NCBI RefSeq assembly: GCF_000380245.2
Contig: NZ_HG428748.1
Span: 28,298-92,297, forward strand
Length of the DNA stretch: 64,000 nt
From: Bacillus massiliigorillae
GTDB taxonomy: Bacteria > Bacillota > Bacilli > Bacillales > DSM-1321
Direction of reading: 5' to 3'
Positions 8,558 to 18,089 of the stretch are shown here, one piece after another (position 1 is the stretch's first letter; each line of letters starts with the position of its first letter). The notes below the pieces were generated by a model. The model made no database searches. It was not told where the DNA came from and worked only from the letters and a program-made list of their open reading frames with translations. A program made the translations under genes and the position numbers.

Positions 8558-8734
8558 GAAAAAACTAGAATCTACATTTGCATAGCTATGGTATACAAAT
8601 GTAGTCTAGTCTTATTTCCAATCGTTCCTCAAGGAGAAATAAGCGCAAAATAGCGCTTATTCCACTTCATAGTCAGGTCATTTACGGCGACCCGGTAGAA
8701 ACTTTCGAACCATATTATCGAGGATATACGAAGG
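8558..8734 (-). promoter_or_regulatory. guanine riboswitch with intrinsic terminator, controls guaA
   Basis: The minus strand carries a purine aptamer at about 8734-8664. P1 pairs TTCGTA (8732-8727) with TATGAA. The L2 and J2/3 region holds ATATGG and AGTTTCTACC, and the J3/1 strand reads GACTATGAAG. The nucleotide equivalent to xpt position 74 is C, which indicates guanine rather than adenine. After a GC-rich AATAAGCGC hairpin comes the expression platform: a long stem CTAGACTACATTTG/CAAATGTAGATTCTAG (8609-8565) followed by TTTTTTC. Guanine binding should favour this terminator and reduce guaA transcription. Confidence 0.93.
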
Positions 8735-8768
8735 AAATGATATTTAGTTATATATAAAATCAAATCCT

Positions 8769-8798
8769 ATTGTAACAATAGTATAAAAAAGAGGTCAA
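8769..8798 (-). promoter_or_regulatory. sigma-A-type promoter of guaA
   Basis: On the minus strand, TTGACC (8798-8793) and TACAAT (8774-8769) are 18 bases apart, about 35 bases upstream of the riboswitch aptamer. The -35 box overlaps the TGA stop codon of the upstream transglutaminase gene, so guaA has its own promoter directly at the end of that operon. Confidence 0.65.
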
Positions 8799-11020
8799 GT
8801 TATTGTTGTTTTCATAACTTTCTTCCATAATATTTTTGCCTGCTTCCAATTCTCCATGGAGTTTTCACCTCGATACACAACCTTTTCATAATAGAAGGTC
8901 AGTTCACTCATTTCATTTATTTGATAGGTTTCATCAACGAAATTCGCATATTCTCTCAGCGTCTGATTTTGCATTCGTTTCAATCCAGAACGTTGTAACT
9001 GCTTCAACAGTACCTCATATGCCTTCACAAAGGTTTCTTCTGTATCTTTTCTGCTAAAGTACCAGAACCATATGTAAGGTAACCATCTTCTTCTACTCAT
9101 AAACAAAGCCATTACAATTAGTACAATCAAACCGATACTTGCAACAACCATTTGCCAATTATCAGACCATTTCTCAATAAATACCTTTACCTTGTCGTTA
9201 AAGCTAGTCTGCGTTTTAGGTGTATTTTTCTCAGTTTCTTTCGGCTCAGGTTTCTTTGTTGCTTCTTTTTCCTGTTCTGGCGTTTTATCCTGAGTGGCTG
9301 TGTTACTCTTAGTATTCTCAAAACGTGTAGGATTGTTATACCCTTTTGTCGGCTCAAATGGAACCCAACCAATATTCGGGAAAAACACTTCTACCCACGA
9401 ATGGGCATTGTTATTTGTGATTTCATATACGATTTTTCCATCCTCATACTTCTTGTACTCACCTTCTGTATAACCCTTAACCCATCTAGTTGGGATACCA
9501 ATGGTGCGTAATAGAACAGCCATTGAGGTTGAAAAATGATCGCAATATCCCCGTTTCGTATCAAAAACAAATTGCTCTACGAAATCTTGATTTTCCTTTG
9601 GATAAGGAATATTTTCATGATCGTATATAAACTCTGGTTTATCAAAATAATCTTCAATCGCTTTCGCTTTGTCATACCAATTTGTTTTACCTTCTGTTAT
9701 CGATTCAGCTAATTGTCGCAATCGTGACTGTACTTCTTCATCATTTGGTGTGAAGTCAGGAAGTTCTGTATATGTTCGAAATAATTCGGTCTCTGGCATC
9801 CCCTTCACTTCTTGCAACTTAGCTTTATCAAAAACAGGCATTCGATATACCGTTCTATAGCGATCTAGTTTGATATGTTGCTGTTCTAGGTCCAAGCTAA
9901 CAACTCGATTATTCATCGGTGTATATAGAAAGGATACATTCGCTCCTCTTTCTGAGTCTTGCGAAATAATCGTACTTTCAGCCATCGGTTCAGCATAAGG
10001 AATATGCACATATGGAAGCTTCACATCTACTTCATCAACAAGCAGCTTACTTTGTTTCACATTTTGACTACAACAACCCTCTGGAATCGCTTGTCCATTA
10101 TCAAAAGACTCGATTCTAGTATTTCCTTCTGCATACCAACCTTTACCTGAGTAAATCGATTTTGATTCAACTTTCCAATAGTGCTTTTCACTTGTCTTTG
10201 CCACAAATACCGTTGTGTCATCTCCAATAAAATCGCCGCCTAGAGTAGAATCATCAAGACCATACCCTACTTTGTTGACAGACGGCTTGTCATCTTTAAA
10301 CTTTTCTGAATAAGAAACAAAAAACGGTACTGGATCTGGCCATTGTGCAGGAAACTTAGGTGAAGCAAATCCTAACATACTACTTAGCACAATCATGAAA
10401 ACTAATGGTAACAGCCAAATGCTATATTGTTTTGGACTGATAAATAAGCTTTCCCTTTGAATTAGCCGGAAGAATGTTAAATTTCCTAGTAATAACAACC
10501 CGATAATAAATAAACGAACAATTGCCCAATCACCATTGTAAGGAGTAAATGTATCAAGAATCGTTACGTATAGCACACTTAAAAAGAAGAAAAGAAAAAT
10601 GCTGCGTTGAATCATCACCCAATAATGAATTAAGTATGTCATGACCCATAGTAAGAAAAACAATAGCAAAGTTTGAAAGCTAAACGACATATTATTTATG
10701 TCCAATTGAAATAACGAAACAATGCTTTGACTTACGTCTGAAATGAACGCTATTATCCACTGAATATTAAAGAATGAAAAAGCAGAGTAATATAGAAAGT
10801 AAGTTGCCCAAATGATGTATAGAACTAATAAGACAGTCTTTAGCGATGTTTTAAGTTTTAAGCAATGTAACAGAAAAGGTAGAGCAAGAAATATAAAAAA
10901 GATATACATATTATCTATATCTGTTAACGCCTTTAGTGGATATAGCCATTCTAATAGAAGCAAATATCCCATGATATAAAAGACAAATTGAGAAAGGCGA
11001 TGCATGGATACTTGTCTCAT
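8795..11020 (-). CDS. membrane-anchored transglutaminase-like protein (YebA/TgpA type)
   Basis: A 741-residue protein with several transmembrane helices in the first 210 residues. A large extracytoplasmic region follows, containing the transglutaminase core: the Cys in KRGYCDHFSTS (about residue 492), the His in NNNAHSWVEVFF (about residue 539), and WVPFEPT, where a Glu takes the usual Asp place. A Lys/Glu/Thr-rich linker, a further membrane helix and a C-terminal cytosolic domain complete it. Its ATG overlaps the stop of the DUF58 gene by 4 bases, so it is translationally coupled as the third gene of the MoxR-DUF58-transglutaminase operon. Such proteins are thought to process or crosslink envelope proteins, but the substrate is unknown. 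Confidence 0.9.
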   Translation of the reverse strand: MRQVSMHRLSQFVFYIMGYLLLLEWLYPLKALTDIDNMYIFFIFLALPFLLHCLKLKTSLKTVLLVLYIIWATYFLYYSAFSFFNIQWIIAFISDVSQSIVSLFQLDINNMSFSFQTLLLFFLLWVMTYLIHYWVMIQRSIFLFFFLSVLYVTILDTFTPYNGDWAIVRLFIIGLLLLGNLTFFRLIQRESLFISPKQYSIWLLPLVFMIVLSSMLGFASPKFPAQWPDPVPFFVSYSEKFKDDKPSVNKVGYGLDDSTLGGDFIGDDTTVFVAKTSEKHYWKVESKSIYSGKGWYAEGNTRIESFDNGQAIPEGCCSQNVKQSKLLVDEVDVKLPYVHIPYAEPMAESTIISQDSERGANVSFLYTPMNNRVVSLDLEQQHIKLDRYRTVYRMPVFDKAKLQEVKGMPETELFRTYTELPDFTPNDEEVQSRLRQLAESITEGKTNWYDKAKAIEDYFDKPEFIYDHENIPYPKENQDFVEQFVFDTKRGYCDHFSTSMAVLLRTIGIPTRWVKGYTEGEYKKYEDGKIVYEITNNNAHSWVEVFFPNIGWVPFEPTKGYNNPTRFENTKSNTATQDKTPEQEKEATKKPEPKETEKNTPKTQTSFNDKVKVFIEKWSDNWQMVVASIGLIVLIVMALFMSRRRWLPYIWFWYFSRKDTEETFVKAYEVLLKQLQRSGLKRMQNQTLREYANFVDETYQINEMSELTFYYEKVVYRGENSMENWKQAKILWKKVMKTTIT

Positions 11021-12204
11021 TTGCCTACTCCCCCTTCAAATGAAGTTGAATCGATATATTTGCAATTGATTCCTTTAACGGCAGCATCGACTTGAATTTT
11101 ATTTTCATTCTGATCAAGCTTTTGCTTACCCTTCATAACTAAAAGAGTAGAAGTAGACTGACCTTTGATTGAAGAAATATAAGCTAGTAACTCTTTCGTT
11201 ATTTGTGATGAAATAAAAACACAGGATGCATTAGATGGAATAGAGCGCTTATTAAAAGCCAAAGGTTGCATAGCATTCTCTTCTATTGTTGCTAAGGCAT
11301 AAAACACCTTTTGCCTCTGATGTTCACCTCTCCCAACACCTATGATTTGGTGCATTTGTGCAGTACTTGCAAACGCAATTCCTATTTGATTTTGAATCAA
11401 TGTATTGGTTATTGTTGCTGCGAATGATACCATTTCTTCAAACAAAGAGCTCGGGCTTTGGTCTAGAATAATAACAACATCTTGGCTCTGTCGCTCTTCG
11501 AAATCTTTCGTCATCATTTCATTTCTTCTAGCAGATGCCTTCCAATGAATCCATGATTGCTTATCTCCTGGTGAATACTCTCGAACACCTGATACAATAG
11601 CTGCATCATGATGTTTTCGAACAAATGCTGATTGTTGTCCTTCCTCGTACATTGATTCAAGCTGACGAAAAGATAACTGTTGATAACTTGGATATACCAA
11701 CAACTGATGTTGGCACTCAATAGATGCTTCTTTCTCATATAAGCTTAAGAAATCACCTGCTTTAATAACGACTTGCTTAAAATCATAATCTCCCCGTACA
11801 GCCTTAGGAATCGTATAGGTTAGCTTCATTTCCTTACGAAAGAACGGAAACAATATGCCTTTTGGATAGTTAGTACTATTTTTAAGAAAACGTTCAGGTA
11901 GTTGATCTTCCACTGTTAAATAAAGCAGTGGAAAGCTATTACTACGCTTGATTGTTAACTCCACTTCCATGCGTTCTCCAGCGCGATAATCTGATTTATT
12001 AAAACGACGACTTATTTCTATATCCTTTAAAGGGTATACACTTAATAGAATTGGATATAAAGCAAATGGTATAAAACTATAAAAAACAAACCAGCTTACA
12101 AAGCCACCTTGAAACATAGCATATATGAATGCGGCTAAAACAAGAAAAAGAACTAACCCGATTTTCACATAGGGAGCCATCATCATTCTTAACTTTTTCA
12201 TCAT
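11017..12204 (-). CDS. DUF58 domain protein (YeaD-like)
   Basis: 395 residues. Two hydrophobic helices near the N-terminus (about residues 14-55) anchor it. A beta-rich region follows, and then the DUF58 signature SPGDKQSWIHWKASAR leads into a von Willebrand-like fold (DVVIILDQSPSS, a degenerate MIDAS). Proteins of this family are partners of MoxR ATPases. The start ATG overlaps the moxR stop (ATGA) and its own stop overlaps the transglutaminase start, which implies a fixed stoichiometry of the three products. The exact role is not established. Confidence 0.9.
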   Translation of the reverse strand: MMKKLRMMMAPYVKIGLVLFLVLAAFIYAMFQGGFVSWFVFYSFIPFALYPILLSVYPLKDIEISRRFNKSDYRAGERMEVELTIKRSNSFPLLYLTVEDQLPERFLKNSTNYPKGILFPFFRKEMKLTYTIPKAVRGDYDFKQVVIKAGDFLSLYEKEASIECQHQLLVYPSYQQLSFRQLESMYEEGQQSAFVRKHHDAAIVSGVREYSPGDKQSWIHWKASARRNEMMTKDFEERQSQDVVIILDQSPSSLFEEMVSFAATITNTLIQNQIGIAFASTAQMHQIIGVGRGEHQRQKVFYALATIEENAMQPLAFNKRSIPSNASCVFISSQITKELLAYISSIKGQSTSTLLVMKGKQKLDQNENKIQVDAAVKGINCKYIDSTSFEGGVGK

Positions 12205-13157
12205 TTCTTTACTAGCCTTTGAACAGGAACTGGTACACTAGCTAAAATACTTTCAATAATCGATTCTGGACTTACTCCTCCGTATTTGATCTCCGGCTTC
12301 AAAATCATACGATGAGCAAAAACAAATGGCGTTAAATATTGAATATCATCCGGTAACACATAATCTCTTCCTTGCATTAATGCATATGCTTGTGAGGCTT
12401 TCATTAAAGCGATTGACCCACGCGGACTCACGCCTAATTCAATACTATTATGATGACGTGTTTCATTCGCAAGCTGCACAATATATTCTTTAATCGCCTT
12501 TTCCACATGCACCTGCTTCGCTTGCTGTTGTAATTGACATACTTCTTCAATGGTTACAACAGGATGTATGTCTTCTATAGGATGATTGACTTGTGAGCGT
12601 TCTAATACTTCCACTTCTTCACTTGGATATGGATATCCCATTTCCAACTTCAATAAAAATCTATCAAGTTGAGCTTCTGGTAAAGGATATGTTCCTTCAT
12701 GCTCAATTGGATTTTGCGTAGCCATAACAAGAAAAGGCTGCTCTAGCTTATGTGTTACGCCATCAATCGTTACACTCGCTTCCTCCATCCCTTCGAGGAG
12801 AGCAGATTGTGTTTTCGGTGAAGTACGGTTAATTTCATCAGCCAGAATAATATTTCCCATAAGAGGACCTGGACGGAATACAAATTCCTGATTCTTTGGA
12901 TTATAAATGCTTGTCCCTGTTACGTCTGACGGTAATAAATCAGGTGTAAACTGAATTCGTTTGAAACTAGCGTCAATCGATGTAGCAAGTGCACGTACCA
13001 TCATTGTTTTTCCTACCCCTGGAACATCTTCTAATAGCACATGCCCCTCTGCTAATAAAGCGACTAAACTTAATTCAGCAATATTTCTTTTCCCAATCAT
13101 TACCCCATCTATATTTTGTAAAATGGCTTCAATAACACTATTTTTTTGTTCGTACAC
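12201..13157 (-). CDS. MoxR family AAA+ ATPase (YeaC-like)
   Basis: 318 residues, the usual MoxR length. Walker A is EDVPGVGKTMM (near residues 43-53), Walker B is NIILADEINR, and the MoxR-typical PLPEAQLDRFLLK and GVSPRGSIALMKA (sensor 2) are present. It is cytosolic. MoxR ATPases act as chaperones for DUF58/VWA partners, and the next two genes are exactly such a pair, with 4-base overlaps. The start is GTG at 13157, with AGGGGG 8 bases upstream. Confidence 0.93.
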   Translation of the reverse strand: MYEQKNSVIEAILQNIDGVMIGKRNIAELSLVALLAEGHVLLEDVPGVGKTMMVRALATSIDASFKRIQFTPDLLPSDVTGTSIYNPKNQEFVFRPGPLMGNIILADEINRTSPKTQSALLEGMEEASVTIDGVTHKLEQPFLVMATQNPIEHEGTYPLPEAQLDRFLLKLEMGYPYPSEEVEVLERSQVNHPIEDIHPVVTIEEVCQLQQQAKQVHVEKAIKEYIVQLANETRHHNSIELGVSPRGSIALMKASQAYALMQGRDYVLPDDIQYLTPFVFAHRMILKPEIKYGGVSPESIIESILASVPVPVQRLVKK

Positions 13158-13346
13158 TAATATGCCCCCTTGTGTATGAATATTAAGAAAATTTAAATCA
13201 CTACCAATAATACCATTTTTCTACTATTCAATTGTTGGAAATTACTAACATAATTAAATAATCTTATACATATTACATGTTTTTCTCTGGCTAATGTGCA
13301 TAAAACTAAATTTGGTATATATATTTCATGTTTTGTGCGCATAAAA

Positions 13347-13380
13347 AAGCGACGTATGAAATTTATTTCATACGTCGCTT
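13347..13380 (-). terminator. bidirectional terminator after cstA
   Basis: A perfect 15-bp stem (AAGCGACGTATGAAA with its complement, loop TTTA) with T-runs on both sides. It lies 15 bases after the cstA stop and upstream of the moxR operon, so it insulates moxR from cstA transcription. Confidence 0.9.
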
Positions 13381-13394
13381 TTGCTGTTCCTACT

Positions 13395-15197
13395 TTAAGG
13401 TGTTGTCACTTTCGGTCCATCTAGTTTGACATGTGGATTGCTCCATAACTCTTTCCATTTCTTAAGCGCAGCAATCATAATAACTAATCCTAATGCAAGC
13501 ATGATGATTGATAATGTACCGTTTAAAGCACTATATCCAGCCGCTGCTTTATTCCAATAAACATTCTTCACCATCCAGTAGCCTGCATAGTTTACTGTTA
13601 CATACAAGTAAGCTAGAGGAACAAGACAAGTTAGCATATACCAACGTTTATCCGCGATTTTCAGAATAACAGTTGCGCCAATAATTAAGCCTATAGAAGC
13701 CATTAGCTGATTGGAAACTCCAAACAATGCCCAAATAGAGCCAATATCTCCTGAATAGAGTAAGTATCCCCATAAGAAGCAGGCTAATGCACTAGCAAAG
13801 ATGGAACCCGGAATCCAGTCAGTCTTCTTCAATGGTTTATACACATCACCTAAGAAATCTTGAATTAAATATCGTGCTACGCGAGTTCCAGCATCGATTG
13901 CTGTTAAAATAAATACCGCTTCAAACATAATAACGAATTGATAGAAGTATGAAGCAAGATGACTAAACCATTTAATCCCCGTAAAGATATAAGTCATACC
14001 TACTGCAAGTGTTACCGCTCCACCTGTTCGTCCTTCTAAATCCATGCCAATCTCTTTACTAAGAGCTGGTAAGTTTTCTACAGTCATACCTAATGTTTTA
14101 AACACTTCTGGTGTAGAGTTAATTGCAAAATAATCAGATGGATGTAGAGCTGTTGCTGCAATTAATGCCATGATCCCAACAAGACACTCGACAAGCATTG
14201 CTCCAAATCCTACAACCTTAATATCAGTCCAACGGTCAAGCATTTTGGGCGTTGTTCCTGATCCTACAAAGGCATGGAACCCTGAGATAGCTCCACAAGC
14301 AATTGTGATGGAAACAAACGGCCAAACAGGTCCAGCATTAATTGGACCACCACCGCTAACAAATTCCGTGAATCCAGGCATTTGAATAACAGGGTTAACA
14401 ACAAATACGCCGATAATAAGTGCAATAAACACGCCAATTTTCATAAAGCTACTTAAGTAATCGCGAGGTGCAAGTAATAACCAAACTGGTAAAGCAGCCG
14501 CAAAGAAAGCATAAATAGGTAAAATAATAGCTAATGTCTTTGTATCAAGCGTTAATAAATCGCCAAGTGCTGTACCTTGAATTTTTGGTCCTAAGAAAAC
14601 ACCTACCATTAAAAGAATAAAACCAATAGTCGAAGTTAATCCTAAATTACCTGTCTTTTTATAAGCAATACCTACTAGCATCGCAATTGGAATTGTAATG
14701 GCTACAGCAAATGTACCCCAAGGATTATTTTGCAGGGCATTTAATACAACCATTGAAAGACCGGCCATAGTAATCGTAATGATAAATAGCATAGCAAGTC
14801 CTGTACAAAAGCCTGCAACTGGTCCTAATTCATCCTTTGCTACTTCAGATAAAGACTTCCCTTTCTTTTTCATAGAAGCAAATAAAACAACCGCGTCGTG
14901 TACAGCTCCCCCAATTACCGCTCCAATTAATAACCATATTAATCCTGGTAAATATCCAAACTGTGCTGCAAGGATTGGACCTACCAGTGGTCCTGCTGCT
15001 GCAATCGCTGCAAAATGGTGTCCAAATGTTACCCATTTATTTGTTGGAACATAGTCTTTTCCATCTGCTAATTCATGTGCAGGTGTTGGAATTGAATCAT
15101 CTAGCTTTAAGACCTTCATTGCCATGAATGTGCCATACAAACGGTAAGCAATCATTAATATACACATAGAAGCAATAACAATAGTAATCGCATTCAT
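13395..15197 (-). CDS. cstA: CstA family carbon starvation/pyruvate transporter
   Basis: A 600-residue integral membrane protein with about 15-16 hydrophobic helices. It has the family hallmark KWVTFGHHFAAIAAAGPLVG near residue 55 and AVIGGAVHDAVVLF shortly after. In enterobacteria the family imports pyruvate (BtsT) and peptides (CstA). Here it follows a LytS/LytT-type two-component pair, an arrangement that suggests metabolite-induced uptake; pyruvate is the best guess. The ATG at 15197 has GGGGG about 10 bases upstream. A strong terminator follows. Confidence 0.93.
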   Translation of the reverse strand: MNAITIVIASMCILMIAYRLYGTFMAMKVLKLDDSIPTPAHELADGKDYVPTNKWVTFGHHFAAIAAAGPLVGPILAAQFGYLPGLIWLLIGAVIGGAVHDAVVLFASMKKKGKSLSEVAKDELGPVAGFCTGLAMLFIITITMAGLSMVVLNALQNNPWGTFAVAITIPIAMLVGIAYKKTGNLGLTSTIGFILLMVGVFLGPKIQGTALGDLLTLDTKTLAIILPIYAFFAAALPVWLLLAPRDYLSSFMKIGVFIALIIGVFVVNPVIQMPGFTEFVSGGGPINAGPVWPFVSITIACGAISGFHAFVGSGTTPKMLDRWTDIKVVGFGAMLVECLVGIMALIAATALHPSDYFAINSTPEVFKTLGMTVENLPALSKEIGMDLEGRTGGAVTLAVGMTYIFTGIKWFSHLASYFYQFVIMFEAVFILTAIDAGTRVARYLIQDFLGDVYKPLKKTDWIPGSIFASALACFLWGYLLYSGDIGSIWALFGVSNQLMASIGLIIGATVILKIADKRWYMLTCLVPLAYLYVTVNYAGYWMVKNVYWNKAAAGYSALNGTLSIIMLALGLVIMIAALKKWKELWSNPHVKLDGPKVTTP

Positions 15198-15361
15198 TAT
15201 TGGTCAACCCCCTTATTCATTCGTTAGTAAAAGCATATACTACTATTCTTTGAAAACATCAATTTCAATTTAAAACGTCAAAAACGAACGATGAAAAGCA
15301 TGATTGGTCAGTTGAAATGCAAAAAACAAAAACAAAATACCATGAAGATAGTGTAAAACAG
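15198..15361 (-). promoter_or_regulatory. cstA upstream region with candidate LytTR sites
   Basis: The 220-base gap between the response regulator gene and cstA starts with the regulator's terminator. It then holds repeated AAAACG words on the plus strand (15272-15277 and 15281-15286, plus GAACG at 15286-15290), which are CGTTTT direct repeats on the coding strand. LytTR regulators bind pairs of short direct repeats, so these are candidates for the regulator's site. The spacing is not canonical and the call is weak. Confidence 0.3.
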
Positions 15362-15406
15362 AAAAAAATCGCCTTATCACTACATAATGAAGTACAAAGA
15401 CGATTT
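15362..15406 (-). terminator. terminator after the two-component operon
   Basis: AAATCGTCTT (minus strand from 15406) pairs with AAGGCGATTT (to 15366) across a 21-base loop and is followed by a T-run. It lies just beyond the response regulator stop. Confidence 0.75.
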
Positions 15407-15417
15407 AATCACTAACT

Positions 15418-16164
15418 CTATAATCCTATTCGTTTTTTTAATTCTTTCGTATATGTTCTACTTACGGGCACTGACGCTCCGTCCTGCATAATGAGATTAT
15501 AAGTAGAATGAAACCACGGTTGTAATTCTTTTACTTGATCTAAATTTACTAGAAATGCTCTATGAACCCTAAATAACGATGTATTCGTTAACTTACGTTC
15601 AAATGCTACTAATGATTCTGCCGCTTCATATTTCATCGTGCTTGTGGCAATGATTGTTTTTCCTTCTTCTGATGTTAAGTATAGAATATCGTTCACCTTT
15701 ACTAGTGCGATTCGATCCTCTAAAGTAACAGCCAATTTCTCAATAGCATTTCCTTCTTTTTTTGTTACTTTATCCTCGGAAAATTGTTGTCCTTTTTTCG
15801 CTTCAACGGACTTTTGTAACTTCAAGATCGTTTGATGCACTCTATTTTCTTCAAATGGTTTCAAGATATAATCAAATGCACTTAGCTCAAATGCCTTCAA
15901 TGCATATTCGTCATACGCTGTTGCAAACACTATTTCCGGTCGATCAACCATATTTTGAATACGCTCTGCTAATTCTAAACCACTTTCTTCTGCAAGTTGA
16001 ATATCAAGAAATATCACATCGGCGTCCATATAAGGTAATTGTTCAATAGCGTCCTTCACATTGTCAGTTTCTCCGGCAATTTCAATGACTTTACATCTAT
16101 TCAATAAATAGCTGAGTTCATCTCTAGCTAATGGCTCATCATCCACTATAAAGGCTCTTAACAT
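15418..16164 (-). CDS. LytTR response regulator
   Basis: 248 residues. The receiver domain (1-120) contains acidic Asp8-Asp9, phosphoacceptor Asp54 (VIFLDIQLAEESG), a Thr/Ala switch (FATAYDEYA) and a conserved Lys in YILKPF. The C-terminal LytTR DNA-binding domain (about 145-248) contains FRVHRAFLVNLDQV. The start is ATG at 16164, with GGAG 8 bases upstream; the reading frame also allows a GTG at 16173. It overlaps the end of the kinase gene by 26 bases and is its cognate regulator. The cstA gene lies just downstream and is the probable target. B. subtilis LytT and E. coli BtsR control pyruvate uptake in the same way. Confidence 0.93.
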   Translation of the reverse strand: MLRAFIVDDEPLARDELSYLLNRCKVIEIAGETDNVKDAIEQLPYMDADVIFLDIQLAEESGLELAERIQNMVDRPEIVFATAYDEYALKAFELSAFDYILKPFEENRVHQTILKLQKSVEAKKGQQFSEDKVTKKEGNAIEKLAVTLEDRIALVKVNDILYLTSEEGKTIIATSTMKYEAAESLVAFERKLTNTSLFRVHRAFLVNLDQVKELQPWFHSTYNLIMQDGASVPVSRTYTKELKKRIGL

Positions 16165-17917
16165 CCTCTTCACTCCATTTACTCTGTTTTAACGGCAAGC
16201 GAATTATGATTTTTGTTCCTCTACCAACTTGGCTAACTACTTCAAATGATGCTTCATCTCCATATAACTCTTCAATTCGCTGCTTAATATTTCGTAAAGC
16301 CGTACCCGTTCCTTTTGGAGAATGTACTGCTGTATTCCCTAGATTACCTACATGTTCTGGAGAAATCCCAATGCCATTGTCCTCCGTAATTACTACCATT
16401 TGCTCTTCTTCTAAAAAGACACGCACAATCACATTGCCCTTCTTTGTTCTTACAAACGCATGATGAATGGCATTTTCCACTAATGGCTGTAATGTAAACG
16501 GTGGAATTAGTACTTCTTTCAAGGCTGGATCAATGTCCATGCATATCAAATATTTATCAGGAAATCTTGCTTGCTCAATCGACAAGTACGCTTCTACATG
16601 CTCCAATTCCTTCGATAATGGTACTAGCATCTGTCTCGCACCGTGAATATTACTTCTAAAAAATGTACTTAATTGAATTAATAGATTACGAGCTTTATCA
16701 GCATCTATTCTCACAAGACTTGATATCGTATTTAAGCTATTAAATAAGAAGTGAGGATGCACTTGGGCGTGAAGTGCTTTAATCTCTGCATCCTTCAATA
16801 GCTTACGTTGTAGCTCTGCCTCCGCTAATTCAAGCTGTGTAGAAAATAGTTTACTAAGCCCTTCTGCTAACTCTTGTTCAACGGTAGTTAAACGAGCTGA
16901 ATTGGTAAAATACATCTTCAATGAGCCAACCGTTTGATGATGTGCATTTAACGGTAAAACAATCGCGGCTTGTAACGGGCAATCCGCACGGTTACATCCA
17001 ATTTCGATTCGATTTTTTGCTGTAATGATTCGCCCTTGTTCTAGTACTTTTTTGGTTAATTTAGTCAAAATATTCTGTTTTTGACTATGATGATCTCCTC
17101 CAGCACCAATATGAGCGAGTACCTTATCATTATCTGTTATAGAAATAGCATCTGCCTTCGTCTCATCGTAAATAATTTCAGCTACCTTTTGACAAGATTC
17201 CTCGTTCAAGCCTTTACGAAAGTGTGGTAACGTTAATTGCGCAATATGTAGCGCTTTATGCGTCTGCAATGCTTGTGTACGTTCTTCCTCTGACACCATG
17301 GTTTTAATAATCAGCATAAACATTAATGTTCCAAACCCATTCATCACAATCATTGGAATAGCAATAATCTCTACAAGATGAACTGCGGATGAGAAAGGTT
17401 TTGCAACAAGTAAAATAAATGCCATTTGAAATACTTCCATTACGATACCGATGACAACCGCTCTTTTATAAGAAAGACTTTTCTTAATCCCTAATTTTTT
17501 CCCGAGGAGTCCCGTAATGATTCCCGCTATGATGGTAGATACGCCACATGCTACTGCTGTAAAACCACCAAGTGTCAAACGATGCAAGCCTGCTATTAAA
17601 CCAACACCTAGTCCAACAATCGGGCCCCCTAGTAAACCACCAATTGCCACCCCCATCACTCTTGTATTCGCTAATGCTCCTTCAAGCTCTACGTTCACTT
17701 GCCAAACTTGGGCATTAATAAAGCCTTTTTCTATTTGAATACCAGTATAATTACTAATCACGCCAAAAATACCAAAAATCAAAATCAATATTGCTTTTTC
17801 TTTCTTCCCATGCTCGTTGTGAATCATCTGTCGAAAGGATTTTAGCCGTGATAATAAAAAAGCTAGAATGATTAATAACCCCACTCTTTCTAGCATTAAT
17901 GGTAATAATTCAAACAT
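16139..17917 (-). CDS. LytS-type sensor histidine kinase
   Basis: 592 residues. The 5TMR-LYT membrane sensor occupies roughly residues 1-205, with the family motif GVAIGGLLGGPIVGLGVG and GLHRLTLGG. A GAF domain (about 215-355) contains IGCNRADCPLQ, whose paired cysteines could ligate metal or sense redox. The His-kinase domain has QVHPHFLFNSLNT, with the phosphoacceptor His next to the Phe (about residue 389). The HATPase has LVENAIHHA, EDNGIGI and GTGTALRN. Related kinases BtsS and LytS sense extracellular pyruvate. Together with the overlapping regulator and nearby cstA it probably forms a pyruvate-sensing unit. Confidence 0.94.
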   Translation of the reverse strand: MFELLPLMLERVGLLIILAFLLSRLKSFRQMIHNEHGKKEKAILILIFGIFGVISNYTGIQIEKGFINAQVWQVNVELEGALANTRVMGVAIGGLLGGPIVGLGVGLIAGLHRLTLGGFTAVACGVSTIIAGIITGLLGKKLGIKKSLSYKRAVVIGIVMEVFQMAFILLVAKPFSSAVHLVEIIAIPMIVMNGFGTLMFMLIIKTMVSEEERTQALQTHKALHIAQLTLPHFRKGLNEESCQKVAEIIYDETKADAISITDNDKVLAHIGAGGDHHSQKQNILTKLTKKVLEQGRIITAKNRIEIGCNRADCPLQAAIVLPLNAHHQTVGSLKMYFTNSARLTTVEQELAEGLSKLFSTQLELAEAELQRKLLKDAEIKALHAQVHPHFLFNSLNTISSLVRIDADKARNLLIQLSTFFRSNIHGARQMLVPLSKELEHVEAYLSIEQARFPDKYLICMDIDPALKEVLIPPFTLQPLVENAIHHAFVRTKKGNVIVRVFLEEEQMVVITEDNGIGISPEHVGNLGNTAVHSPKGTGTALRNIKQRIEELYGDEASFEVVSQVGRGTKIIIRLPLKQSKWSEEDVKSLYSG

Positions 17918-18014
17918 TTGAGCTACCCCTTAGTATTTTTTTGTACAATCATTATACAACAATAAAATAAAAAGTTGATTGACAAAGGCTTTCATACTGA
18001 CCAATTGAAATAAA

Positions 18015-18060
18015 AAAGTCTGTTTTCTTCATACATAAAAATATGAAGAAGACAGACTTT
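18015..18060 (-). terminator. bidirectional terminator
   Basis: AAAGTCTGT and a TTCTTCATA arm pair with TATGAAGAA and ACAGACTTT, with T-runs on both strands. It lies between the lipoprotein gene and the LytS-type kinase gene and ends the lipoprotein transcript. Confidence 0.88.
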
Positions 18061-18089
18061 ATATGATTAGCTTTCGGCTATTAATCTCT

